Source of the DNA: Pseudomonas viridiflava
GTDB lineage: Bacteria > Pseudomonadota > Gammaproteobacteria > Pseudomonadales > Pseudomonadaceae
Assembly (NCBI RefSeq): GCF_900582625.1
Contig: NZ_UTIQ01000199.1
Span: forward strand, 1 to 64,000
Length of the DNA stretch: 64,000 nucleotides
Direction of reading: 5' to 3'
Every line of letters begins with the position of its first letter. Within the stretch, counting starts at the first letter, position 1. Positions 44,291-52,231 of the stretch are shown here, one piece after another. A model generated the notes under the pieces. That model was not told the origin of the DNA. It did no database searches and worked only from the letters and a program-made list of their open reading frames with translations. The position numbers and the translations under genes are program-made.

Positions 44291-44437
44291 ATGACCGACC
44301 ATTCTCACGTCCACGACGAACACGCCAATCACGAACCCTTCGAGAACACCCGCGACAGCGTGGTAGACGCCTGGGCCATCCTCATTCTTATTGCGCTGGC
44401 GGTATCTACTGCGGTGTTCTGGGTGAGCCACCAGTAG
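44291..44437 (+). CDS. 48-residue His-rich single-helix membrane protein
   Basis: A short ORF from ATG 44291 to TAG 44437 encodes a histidine/acid-rich N terminus (MTDHSHVHDEHANHEPFE) and one C-terminal membrane helix (WAILILIALAVSTAVFWVS). AGGG lies 6 nt upstream. The clear two-part architecture and codon use like the neighbours argue that it is real. It could bind metal or assist a membrane complex; no family is recognised. Confidence 0.65.
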   Translation: MTDHSHVHDEHANHEPFENTRDSVVDAWAILILIALAVSTAVFWVSHQ

Positions 44438-44535
44438 GGATAAGCCGATAAGGCTTGTAAGCATTTGCTGACAAGTGGTGACAGATAGCCACTACACAAC
44501 TGCGTATACTGCGCGGCTGGGTCAAGCATGAGTGC

Positions 44536-45630
44536 ATGAAGTTGAAGCGGTTGGTGCGCGCCGTCGTAGCGGTAGTGGGATTACTCGCATGGAATTGCGT
44601 CAACGCAGCTAGCGTGGTGTTTCTTAACCCGGGCAAGACCGGTGAGGAATTCTGGGATGGCTACGTCAAGTTCATGCAGGCCGCTGCCAGCGATCTAGGC
44701 ATGCAGTTAACCGTGCTCGACGCCCAGCGCGACCGCGACCTGATGTTGGAGCAAGCACGCGATGTGCTGCAGGGCGACCACAAGCCCGACTACCTGCTAT
44801 TCATCAACGAACAATACGCCGCCCCGGAAATTCTGCGCTTAGCCAAGGATTCCGGGGTGAAGCTGTTTGCCGTCAGCAACACCCTGACCCCCGACCAGCA
44901 ACGCGTCATCGGCAGCAGCCGAGAAACCTACCCCGATTGGATCGGCAGCCTGGTGCCCAACGACGCCGAGGCCGGCTATATGTTGGCCACCAGCCTGATC
45001 CAGCGCGCCCGCGAGCGGCATCCGGATGGCCCCTTGGAAATGTTGGCGTTCGGCGGCATCAAGCAAACGCCGTCCAGCCAGTTGCGTGAGCGCGGGTTGA
45101 AAAAAGCCCTGGCCGAGAACCCGGACGTCCGCCTGCGAGTGCTGGCGTACGGCGAATGGCAGCGCCAACGCGCGTATGACCAGGCGCGCACGCTGTTGCC
45201 GCGTTATCGCGGCATCAACATGGTGTGGGCGGCGAGCGATGACATGGCCTTTGGTGCGATGCAGGCCGCTGAAGAGTCTGGTTTGGTGCCGGGTAAAGAC
45301 ATTCACTTCGCCGCCATCAATTCCAGCCTTGAAGCGTTGCAGGCGCGAATCGACGGGCGTTTGGAAATATTGGTGAGCGGCCAGTTCACCATTGGCGGCT
45401 GGGCGCTGGTGATGCTGCACGATTACGAAAACGGTGTGGATTTCGCCAAGCACGGCGGCAAAGACCGCACGCTAACGATGTACGTCAGCCTCAACGAAAC
45501 CCAGGCCGCGAATCTGGCGAAACGGGTGGCCGGCACCGATAACTTTGGCGTCGATTTTCGCCGTTACACGCTGAAAAACCAGCCAACACTGCGCGATTAC
45601 GCATTCTCGCTGCGGCCGCTGCTGCAGTAA
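44536..45630 (+). CDS. Orphan periplasmic sugar-binding-type protein
   Basis: This 364-residue protein has a signal peptide (LVRAVVAVVGLLAWNCVNAA) and the type-1 periplasmic-binding fold (Peripla_BP_4): SVVFLNPGKTGEEFWDGYVKF, PDYLLFINEQYAAPEILRLA and NMVWAASDDMAFGAMQAAEESG. No permease, ATPase or sensor gene adjoins it, so it may serve a distant transporter or signal to a kinase. The ligand is not predictable. Confidence 0.8.
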   Translation: MKLKRLVRAVVAVVGLLAWNCVNAASVVFLNPGKTGEEFWDGYVKFMQAAASDLGMQLTVLDAQRDRDLMLEQARDVLQGDHKPDYLLFINEQYAAPEILRLAKDSGVKLFAVSNTLTPDQQRVIGSSRETYPDWIGSLVPNDAEAGYMLATSLIQRARERHPDGPLEMLAFGGIKQTPSSQLRERGLKKALAENPDVRLRVLAYGEWQRQRAYDQARTLLPRYRGINMVWAASDDMAFGAMQAAEESGLVPGKDIHFAAINSSLEALQARIDGRLEILVSGQFTIGGWALVMLHDYENGVDFAKHGGKDRTLTMYVSLNETQAANLAKRVAGTDNFGVDFRRYTLKNQPTLRDYAFSLRPLLQ

Positions 45631-45638
45631 GTCGGCGA

Positions 45639-45860
45639 CTAACTCGTCGCCAGGTGCAGCACCAGTTTCACCAGCGCGAACAGCACCACCACGAACAGGC
45701 CGGTGAACAGCAGACCGATAAAAATAAAGTGGCTGGGCTTGCCGTGGCGAAAGTCGCGGGCGCGGTTCTTGCCGCTTTGCACGCCAAACGCGGCGGCCAT
45801 TACGCTGTGGAACACTTGCCAGAGGGTTGGCGGTTTATCGTGGTCGTTGGGCTTGTCCAT
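45639..45860 (-). CDS. DUF2970 small membrane protein
   Basis: This 73-residue protein has the DUF2970 pattern (PPTLWQVFHSVMAAAFGVQSGKNRARDF) followed by a membrane helix (FIFIGLLFTGLFVVVLFALVKLVL). GGAG lies 6 nt before ATG 45860; the longer frame to 46130 overlaps the opposing gene and is rejected. The function is unknown. It is convergent with the binding protein gene. Confidence 0.85.
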   Translation of the reverse strand: MDKPNDHDKPPTLWQVFHSVMAAAFGVQSGKNRARDFRHGKPSHFIFIGLLFTGLFVVVLFALVKLVLHLATS

Positions 45861-45999
45861 CGTGCGCTCCGTTGGTTCGCATCCCTTGTTGCAACCATAG
45901 TCGAAGATCGCCATGAGGCCCGCCGTCCGCCATACTAGCGGCCTCGATTTTTTTGCCCTTTTACTTACGCTCGTTCTTGCAACGCCGTGCGGAGCCTTC

Positions 46000-46302
46000 A
46001 TGAAGTACATACACCAGCGCGAACACCTCAACGAAGACGACATTGTCGTGATCGACTGCTCGCAAACCTGCAACATCCGCCTGATGAACGACGCCAACTT
46101 CCGCAGCTTCAAAAATGGCGGTCGGCACACTTACCACGGCGGCGCGTTTGACAAATTCCCGGCCAAAATCGTGGTGCCCAGCAGTGGCTTCTGGAACATC
46201 ACCATCGACACCGTGTCACGCAAAGCCATCAGCGTGACGCGCAAACCGACCCTCACGCACTCGATCAAAATCGTCCGTAAGTCGCCGTCGCAGTTGCGCT
46301 AA
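46000..46302 (+). CDS. DUF1883-domain protein
   Basis: This 100-residue protein is made up entirely of a DUF1883 domain (MKYIHQREHLNEDDIVVIDC, SQTCNIRLMNDANFRSFKNG, HTYHGGAFDKFPAKI). In other proteins DUF1883 is attached to TIR or other domains; here it stands alone. GGAG precedes ATG 46000 by 5 nt. The function is unknown. Its 3' end meets trkH tail to tail. Confidence 0.85.
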   Translation: MKYIHQREHLNEDDIVVIDCSQTCNIRLMNDANFRSFKNGGRHTYHGGAFDKFPAKIVVPSSGFWNITIDTVSRKAISVTRKPTLTHSIKIVRKSPSQLR

Positions 46303-46349
46303 GTCTCGTAACGCTGCGCCGGGCCTTTGGGTTTCGGCGCAGGACGTTC

Positions 46350-47804
46350 TCAGTGCCGCCAGAACGCTGGAACACACAGCACCAACACGGTGATGATTTC
46401 CAGCCGCCCCAACAGCATGCCGAACGACAGCAGCCACTTGGCGCCGTCCGGCAGGCTGGCGAAGTTGCCCGCCGGGCCAATCACTTCGCCCAGACCCGGG
46501 CCAACGCCCGACACGGTGCTGGCGGCGCCGGTCAGAGCGGTAATCCAATCCAACCCCATTAGCGACAGGCCCAGCGCCATGGCGCAGATGGTGATGGCGA
46601 AGAAGAACGAAAAGGTCAGAATCGAGCGCACCACGTCTTCGTCGAGGCGGTGGCCGTTGTAGTTCTGCTTGATCACGGCGCGCGGGTGGATCAGCTGGTG
46701 CAGGTTGGCGCGCAGCAGGATGTAGGCCACCTGAAAGCGGAAAATCTTGATGCCGCCGGCCGTCGAGCCAGAGCAGCCGCCGATAAAGCCCAAGTAGAAA
46801 AAAATCATCAGCGAGAAGTTGCCCCACAGGCTGTAATCGCCCAGCGCGAAGCCCGTGGTGGTCACTACCGAGGTGACGTTCACGGCCACGTGGCGCAGCG
46901 CTTCGTACCAGGGCAGATCAGTGGTCAGCCAGTACCAGAGCGTCATCACCAGCCAGGTGGTGAACAACAAGCCAAAAAAGCCCCGCACTTGTTCATCGCG
47001 CAGCAGCGCCCGACGGTTGCCGCGCAGGGTGGCGACGTACAGGGCGAAGGGCAGGCTGCCGAGAATCATCAGCACCACCGCCACCCAATGCACAGCCGGT
47101 TGCGGCCAGTGCGCCAGAGACTGGTCGGAGGTTGAAAATCCGCCGGTCGAAATCGCCGACATCGCATGGTTCAGCGCATCAAAAAAGCTCATGCCCGCCC
47201 ACCACAGGGCGAGGGTGCCGAGCACGGTGATGCCGGTGTACGCCAGGGCGATGTACTTGGCCACCATGTGCGAGCGCGGCATGACTTTTTCTGAGCGGTC
47301 GGACGATTCCGTCTGGAACAGGCGCATGCCGCCGATGCGCAGCAAGGGCAGAATTGCCACCGCCATACCGATAAAACCGATGCCGCCGAGCCAGTGCAGC
47401 AGCGAGCGCCAGATCAGAATGCCCGGTGACATGCTGTCCAGCCCACTCAACACCGTGGAGCCGGTGGCGGTGATGCCAGACATGCTTTCAAAAAAGGAGT
47501 CGGTGTAGCTGATGTGTTGGGTCAGCAAGAACGGCAGCGCGGCGAAAATGCACACGGCAATCCAGCTGCTGACGGTGAGCATGTACATGTCGCGCGGGCG
47601 CAGGTGTACATGTTCGGGCTTGCCGGGTAGCACCAGGGCGAGGCCGGCGAGAAAGGTGATCAGACTGGACCACAGGAAGGTGTTGATCTCCGCCGCGCGG
47701 TTGAAGATCAGCAATGTCACCACGGGCACGACCATGCTGATGGCCAGGGTGATAAGGAAAATGCCGATGATGAAACCAATGGTGCGCAGCGTCGGTGAGA
47801 CCAT
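46350..47804 (-). CDS. trkH: Trk-type potassium uptake protein TrkH
   Basis: This 484-residue channel-like K+ transporter has the four-fold pore arrangement with selectivity-filter glycines visible in SMSGITATGSTVL, MSAISTGGFS, SVVTTTGFALGD and GAASTVSGVGPGLG. It works with the NAD-binding subunit TrkA, which is not in the window. The start at 47804 is chosen over 47834 by the family N terminus MVSPTLRTIGFI. It is divergent from a nitroreductase gene. Confidence 0.93.
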   Translation of the reverse strand: MVSPTLRTIGFIIGIFLITLAISMVVPVVTLLIFNRAAEINTFLWSSLITFLAGLALVLPGKPEHVHLRPRDMYMLTVSSWIAVCIFAALPFLLTQHISYTDSFFESMSGITATGSTVLSGLDSMSPGILIWRSLLHWLGGIGFIGMAVAILPLLRIGGMRLFQTESSDRSEKVMPRSHMVAKYIALAYTGITVLGTLALWWAGMSFFDALNHAMSAISTGGFSTSDQSLAHWPQPAVHWVAVVLMILGSLPFALYVATLRGNRRALLRDEQVRGFFGLLFTTWLVMTLWYWLTTDLPWYEALRHVAVNVTSVVTTTGFALGDYSLWGNFSLMIFFYLGFIGGCSGSTAGGIKIFRFQVAYILLRANLHQLIHPRAVIKQNYNGHRLDEDVVRSILTFSFFFAITICAMALGLSLMGLDWITALTGAASTVSGVGPGLGEVIGPAGNFASLPDGAKWLLSFGMLLGRLEIITVLVLCVPAFWRH

Positions 47805-47976
47805 GCAGACAGGCTCTGGAAAGGACAGTCGCACATTCTAGCGATATCACGCCCGGCAAGGCGCGCGGTTTCTGCGCGAGCACGGTCTCAATGGCAAACG
47901 GCAGATAAATCCGCCCGGTTATTTTCCGTTTACCCCACTAGAATGCCCGCTGTACTTATTCCAGGAGATGGTCCCC

Positions 47977-48525
47977 ATGGATGCGCTCGACGCTCTGCTC
48001 AACCGTGTTTCCGCCCCCCGACTGACTGAACCTGCGCCGGATCAATTGCAGCGCCAGGTGCTGTTTCGCGCCGCATTGCGTGCGCCGGATCATGGCCAAT
48101 TGCGCCCGTGGCGGTTCCTGACCGTGGAAGGCAGTGCGCGTAATCGTTTGGGCGAGTTGTTTGCCTCGGCGCTCGGTGCCGATGCGCCGCCTGAAGCCCT
48201 GGCCAAAGCCTTGGCCATGCCGCTGCGAGCGCCCCTGATGGTGATCGTGATCGCCCGTGTGCAGGAAAGCGCCAAAGTACCCGCTCAGGAACAAGTGCTG
48301 GCCGCAGGCTGCGCGACCCACGGCATTCTGCTCGCCGCTCACGCCCAGGGCATTGGCGCCGTGTGGCGCACCGGTGACATGGCGTACAACGCGCGGGTGG
48401 CCAAAGGCTTAGGCTTGGCTGACAACGAGCAGATCATCGCCTTCCTGTATCTGGGCACACCAGAGCGGGAATTGCGCACACCGCAAGACCTGTCGATTGA
48501 TGACTTCGTGCAGGCATGGCCGTAA
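47977..48525 (+). CDS. YdjA-like nitroreductase
   Basis: This 182-residue small nitroreductase-fold flavoprotein has RAPDHGQLRPWRFLTVEG (FMN-binding), AAGCATHGILLAAHAQGIGAVWRTG and YLGTPERE. It is of the shortened YdjA type that lacks part of the usual dimer domain. It likely uses NADPH to reduce nitro or quinone compounds, but the physiological substrate is unknown. The start at 47977 follows AGGAG by 9 nt. Confidence 0.87.
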   Translation: MDALDALLNRVSAPRLTEPAPDQLQRQVLFRAALRAPDHGQLRPWRFLTVEGSARNRLGELFASALGADAPPEALAKALAMPLRAPLMVIVIARVQESAKVPAQEQVLAAGCATHGILLAAHAQGIGAVWRTGDMAYNARVAKGLGLADNEQIIAFLYLGTPERELRTPQDLSIDDFVQAWP

Positions 48526-48663
48526 TCGGCGATGAAATAAAGGAAAGGCCTTACACCTGCGACATCCTGCGCTAGGCTTGAAAGGCGGCGCAGCGTATGA
48601 TGCGCGCCCGCTGGCGAGTCCTCGCCGGCGGCGAATTATTACCTACACCGGGAGGTGCCCAGA

Positions 48664-49962
48664 ATGAGTGAGTCGGAAGAATACAGCCCAGCAGGGGAAA
48701 AACTGCAGAAAGTCCTGGCCCGTATTGGCATGGGTTCACGTCGCGACGTTGAAGCCTGGATTGCCGAAGGTCGGGTCAAGGTGAACGGCAATGTCGCCAC
48801 CTTGGGTCAACGCGTTGACCTGCACGACGCCATCGCCGTCGATGGGCGTTTGCTCAAACGCGAAGAAGTCAGCGAAGAAACCCGCCGCGTGCTGATTTAC
48901 AACAAGCCCGACGGCGAGATCTGCACCCGCGACGACCCGGAAGGGCGTCCCACCGTTTTCGACCGTTTGCCTCGGCCCAAAGATGGCCGCTGGATCAACA
49001 TTGGTCGCCTCGACATCAACACCACCGGCCTTTTGATGTTCACCACCGACGGTGAGCTGGCCAACCGCTTGATGCACCCCTCCTATCAGATGGACCGTGA
49101 ATACGCGGTGCGTGTGCGTGGCGAAGTGGACGAGGAAATGATCGAACGCCTGAAGACCGGCGTGATGCTCGAAGACGGTCCGGCGCGTTTCACCGACATT
49201 CAGGAAGCGCCTGGCGGTGAAGGCTTCAACCATTGGTACCACTGCGTGGTGATGGAAGGCCGTAACCGTGAGGTTCGCCGCTTGTGGGAATCCCAGGGTC
49301 TGGTGGTCAGCCGTCTGAAGCGCGTGCGTTTTGGCCCGGTGTTTCTCACCTCCGACCTGACCATGGGCCGCTGGCGTGAAATGAGCCAGAGCGAAGTGGA
49401 CATTCTTGCCGCTGAAGTGGGGCTGGCGTCCGTGCAGCAGCAAGGCATGAAGCTCAAAACCAAAGAAAAACTCGACCGCTTGCAGCGTAAATCGGCCAAG
49501 CCGGTTGGCCGTGGCGAGCGTCCGCAGCGCACCTTGCGCCCAGCGCTGGACGGCGGCCCTGAGCGTCCGGCCCGTGCACCGCGTGGTGAAGGCGCTGAGC
49601 GTCCGGTTCGTGCGCCGCGTGGCGAGGGTGCTGATCGTCCGGTTCGTGCGCCGCGTGGCGAGGGTGCTGATCGTCCGGCCCGTACACCGCGTGGTGAAGG
49701 TGCGGAGCGTCCGGTTCGTACGCCTCGTTCGGAAAATGGCGAGCGTCCGCAACGCAGCGGCCCACGTCCCGATTCCGCACCGCGTGGCCGTGGCACACCG
49801 GTAGCGGAGCGTCCAAGCGACACCAACAAAAAACGTCCGGCCAAGCCGGTGCGTGTGGGTATCGAATTGGCCGATCGCCCGGCACGCAAGCCAGCGCCCA
49901 AGCGCAGCGGGCCGGCGAGTGGGTCGGGTCAGCGTCCAGGGTTTGGTCGCAAGCCAAAGTAA
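48664..49962 (+). CDS. rluB: 23S rRNA pseudouridine synthase RluB with a repeat tail
   Basis: This 432-residue enzyme makes pseudouridine at the conserved position 2605 of 23S rRNA. It has an N-terminal S4 domain ([21 protein letters not shown]) and the RsuA/RluB catalytic core with the catalytic aspartate in [19 protein letters not shown]. From about residue 285 the protein is a basic tail with five 12-residue repeats of the form [12 protein letters not shown] (residues 300-359), far longer than in E. coli RluB (about 290 residues). GGGAGG precedes ATG 48664 by 9 nt. Confidence 0.92.
   Translation: MSESEEYSPAGEKLQKVLARIGMGSRRDVEAWIAEGRVKVNGNVATLGQRVDLHDAIAVDGRLLKREEVSEETRRVLIYNKPDGEICTRDDPEGRPTVFDRLPRPKDGRWINIGRLDINTTGLLMFTTDGELANRLMHPSYQMDREYAVRVRGEVDEEMIERLKTGVMLEDGPARFTDIQEAPGGEGFNHWYHCVVMEGRNREVRRLWESQGLVVSRLKRVRFGPVFLTSDLTMGRWREMSQSEVDILAAEVGLASVQQQGMKLKTKEKLDRLQRKSAKPVGRGERPQRTLRPALDGGPERPARAPRGEGAERPVRAPRGEGADRPVRAPRGEGADRPARTPRGEGAERPVRTPRSENGERPQRSGPRPDSAPRGRGTPVAERPSDTNKKRPAKPVRVGIELADRPARKPAPKRSGPASGSGQRPGFGRKPK
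49561..49740 (+). repeat. Five 36-bp tandem repeats in the rluB tail
   Basis: Units start at 49561, 49597, 49633, 49669 and 49705, with a partial at 49741. The period is a multiple of three, so copy-number change keeps the frame. Confidence 0.92.
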
Positions 49963-49967
49963 GCCTG

Positions 49968-50018
49968 AAGCCGCTCCCACAGACTAAACACGGTCTGTAG
50001 GAGCGGCTTAAGCCGCGA
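49968..50018. repeat. REP hairpin after rluB
   Basis: CCGCTCCCACAGAC pairs with GTCTGTAGGAGCGG, directly after the rluB stop. Confidence 0.75.
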
Positions 50019-50040
50019 TGCTTTTTGAATTACACGCATA

Positions 50041-50079
50041 AAAAAAACGGGGCTCACATTGGTGAGCCCCGTTTTTTTA
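50041..50079. terminator. Bidirectional intrinsic terminator, rluB/fabB
   Basis: ACGGGGCTCAC and GTGAGCCCCGT form an 11-bp stem flanked by an A-run on the left and a T-run on the right. It can therefore end both the plus-strand rluB and the minus-strand fabB transcripts. Confidence 0.92.
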
Positions 50080-50092
50080 TGCCTTCAACAGC

Positions 50093-50155
50093 ATCGAGGC
50101 TGAAGCCTCTCCCACAGTGAAATTCAGCTGTTTTGGGAGAGGCTTCAGCCTCGAT
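50093..50155. repeat. GAGGCT-variant REP hairpin before fabB
   Basis: ATCGAGGCTGAAGCCTCTCC (left) pairs with GGAGAGGCTTCAGCCTCGAT (right). Both arms carry the compensated GAGGCT change also seen at 37362. Confidence 0.8.
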
Positions 50156-50177
50156 TTTGCGTGATCGCTAAATCAGA

Positions 50178-51398
50178 TCACTTACCCGCCCAGCGCTTCA
50201 TCACCAGCGTGGCGTTGGTGCCGCCGAAGCCGAAGCTGTTGCTCATCACGTGGTTAAGCGTGACGTTTTCCTGGGTTTTGGTGGCGATTGGCATGTCAGC
50301 CACTTCAGGGTCCAGTTCGTCGACGTTGGCCGAGCCGGCAATGAAGTTGCCTTCCATCATCAGCATGCAGTAGATCGCTTCATGCACGCCGGCGGCGCCC
50401 AGGGAGTGACCGGACAAGCTTTTGGTCGAGCTGATTGGCGGAGCTTTGTCGCCAAACACCGCGCGCACGCCTTTGATTTCTGCCACATCGCCCACCGGCG
50501 TCGAAGTGCCGTGGGTGTTGAGGTAGTCAATCGGGCCGTCGACGGTGGACAGCGCCAGCTGCATGCAGCGGATTGCGCCTTCGCCGCTTGGGGCAACCAT
50601 GTCGTAGCCGTCGGAGGTGGCGCCGTAGCCGACGATTTCGGCGTAAATTTTGGCGCCGCGAGCCAGGGCGTGTTCCAGTTCCTCGACTACCACCATGCCG
50701 CCACCGCCAGCAATCACGAAGCCGTCACGCTTGGCGTCGTAAGCACGGGAGGCTTTTTCCGGGGTGTCGTTGTATTGGGTGGAGAGGGCGCCCATGGCGT
50801 CGAACAGGCAGCTTTGGCTCCAGTGTTCTTCTTCGCCACCGCCGGCAAACACGACGTCCTGCTTGCCCAACTGAATTTGCTCCATCGCCTGGCCAATGCA
50901 GTGCGCGCTGGTGGCGCAGGCCGAGGAAATCGAGAAGTTCACGCCTTTGATTTGGAACGGCGTGGCCAAGCAGGCCGACACGGTGCTGCCCATGGTGCGG
51001 GTAACGCGGTACGGGCCAACACGTTTAACGCCTTTCTCGCGCAGGGTGTCGATGGCTTCCATCTGGTTGATGGTGGAGGCGCCGCCGGAACCGGCGATGA
51101 GGCCGGTGCGCGGGTTGGAGATCTGTTCCGGGGTTAGGCCCGAATCTTTGATCGCCTGTTCCATCGACAGGTAAGCGTAGGCGGCAGCGTCGCCCATGAA
51201 GCGGAACACCTTGCGGTCGATCAGCTCTTCAAGGTTCAGGTCAACGGAGCCGGAAACGTGGCTGCGAAGCCCCATTTCAGCGTAGGACGGGTTGTGGCGG
51301 ATACCGGCACGGCCAGCACGCAGGTTGGCGGAGACGGTGTCTTTATCATTGCCCAGGCAGGAGACGATGCCCAAACCGGTGATCACGACGCGACGCAT
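50178..51398 (-). CDS. fabB: Beta-ketoacyl-ACP synthase I
   Basis: This 406-residue condensing enzyme is essential for unsaturated fatty acid elongation. The catalytic cysteine lies in [20 protein letters not shown], the two histidines in [11 protein letters not shown] and [11 protein letters not shown], and the lysine in STKSLSG. It is downstream of fabA on the same strand with 11 bp between them, forming the standard fabAB operon of Pseudomonas. A bidirectional terminator lies beyond its stop. Confidence 0.97.
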   Translation of the reverse strand: MRRVVITGLGIVSCLGNDKDTVSANLRAGRAGIRHNPSYAEMGLRSHVSGSVDLNLEELIDRKVFRFMGDAAAYAYLSMEQAIKDSGLTPEQISNPRTGLIAGSGGASTINQMEAIDTLREKGVKRVGPYRVTRTMGSTVSACLATPFQIKGVNFSISSACATSAHCIGQAMEQIQLGKQDVVFAGGGEEEHWSQSCLFDAMGALSTQYNDTPEKASRAYDAKRDGFVIAGGGGMVVVEELEHALARGAKIYAEIVGYGATSDGYDMVAPSGEGAIRCMQLALSTVDGPIDYLNTHGTSTPVGDVAEIKGVRAVFGDKAPPISSTKSLSGHSLGAAGVHEAIYCMLMMEGNFIAGSANVDELDPEVADMPIATKTQENVTLNHVMSNSFGFGGTNATLVMKRWAGK

Positions 51399-51409
51399 GC
51401 GGATAACCC

Positions 51410-51925
51410 TTAAAAATTATCAGTGGAAGTGAACAGGCCGACGCGCAAACCTTCGGCACTGTAGATCTCGCGACCATCAACACTCACGGTGCCGTCGGCG
51501 ATCGCCAACACCAGGGAGCGGTTAATGGTGCGTTTGATATGAATGTTGTAGGTGACTTTCTTGGCGGTGGGCAGCACCTGGCCAAAAAATTTCACTTCGC
51601 CCGAACCCAGGGCGCGGCCGCGGCCGGGATTGCCCTGCCAGCCGAGGTAGAAACCTACCAACTGCCACATGGCATCCAGGCCCAGGCAGCCTGGCATCAC
51701 CGGGTCGCCTTCGAAGTGGCAAGCGAAGAACCACAGGTCCGGGTTGATATCGAGTTCGGCAACCAACTCGCCTTTGCCGTATTTGCCGCCGGTGTCGCTG
51801 ATATGCGTGATGCGATCGACCATCAGCATGTTGGGGGCGGGCAGTTGCGCGTTACCTGGGCCGAATAGCTCGCCACGACTGCAGCGCAGCAAGTCTTCCC
51901 GAGTGTAAGCGTTCTGTTTGGACAT
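51410..51925 (-). CDS. fabA: 3-hydroxydecanoyl-ACP dehydratase/isomerase
   Basis: This 171-residue enzyme dehydrates 3-hydroxyacyl-ACP and isomerises trans-2- to cis-3-decenoyl-ACP, the branch point to unsaturated fatty acids. The catalytic histidine and aspartate lie in [29 protein letters not shown] precedes ATG 51925. It is the first gene of fabAB. Confidence 0.97.
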   Translation of the reverse strand: MSKQNAYTREDLLRCSRGELFGPGNAQLPAPNMLMVDRITHISDTGGKYGKGELVAELDINPDLWFFACHFEGDPVMPGCLGLDAMWQLVGFYLGWQGNPGRGRALGSGEVKFFGQVLPTAKKVTYNIHIKRTINRSLVLAIADGTVSVDGREIYSAEGLRVGLFTSTDNF

Positions 51926-52231
51926 GCGAGCTCCTCAATAATCCCCGTGCGGCAGGGCTAAGCGAATCATCTAGGCCGGTGCGAACGATCACTGCATTGC
52001 CCGTTTTGTAGGGCGTTGTCGCGACCAGCGTAGTCATAGACTGTTGCGTTGAAATGAAAGTCACAGGCTCTGAGCACAGTTGTACACCGAATGTTCCGTG
52101 CGCCCTCAAGAGCCATGCCCCACACCGTGCCCGACGCACTCTACCACTGTCTGCGGCAGCTGGGTTTCACCCTGTTGAGCACAATGTTGTAACGCTATTA
52201 CGAGTATGTGACAGCCCGGCATGTTCCGTTT
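51926..52231. promoter_or_regulatory. fabAB upstream region
   Basis: This 306-bp gap lies downstream of the hybrid kinase and upstream of fabA, both on the minus strand. It must hold the fabAB promoter. A short dyad GTAA-N5-TTAC sits at 52189-52201. I see no known FabR- or DesT-type operator with confidence, and no gene. Confidence 0.5.

Noticed and set aside
48736..49980. Long reverse-strand ORFs under rluB (Thr/Arg-rich)
   Set aside because: They are shadows of the GC-rich repeat tail of rluB; low-complexity threonine/arginine runs and no ribosome site or family signature.
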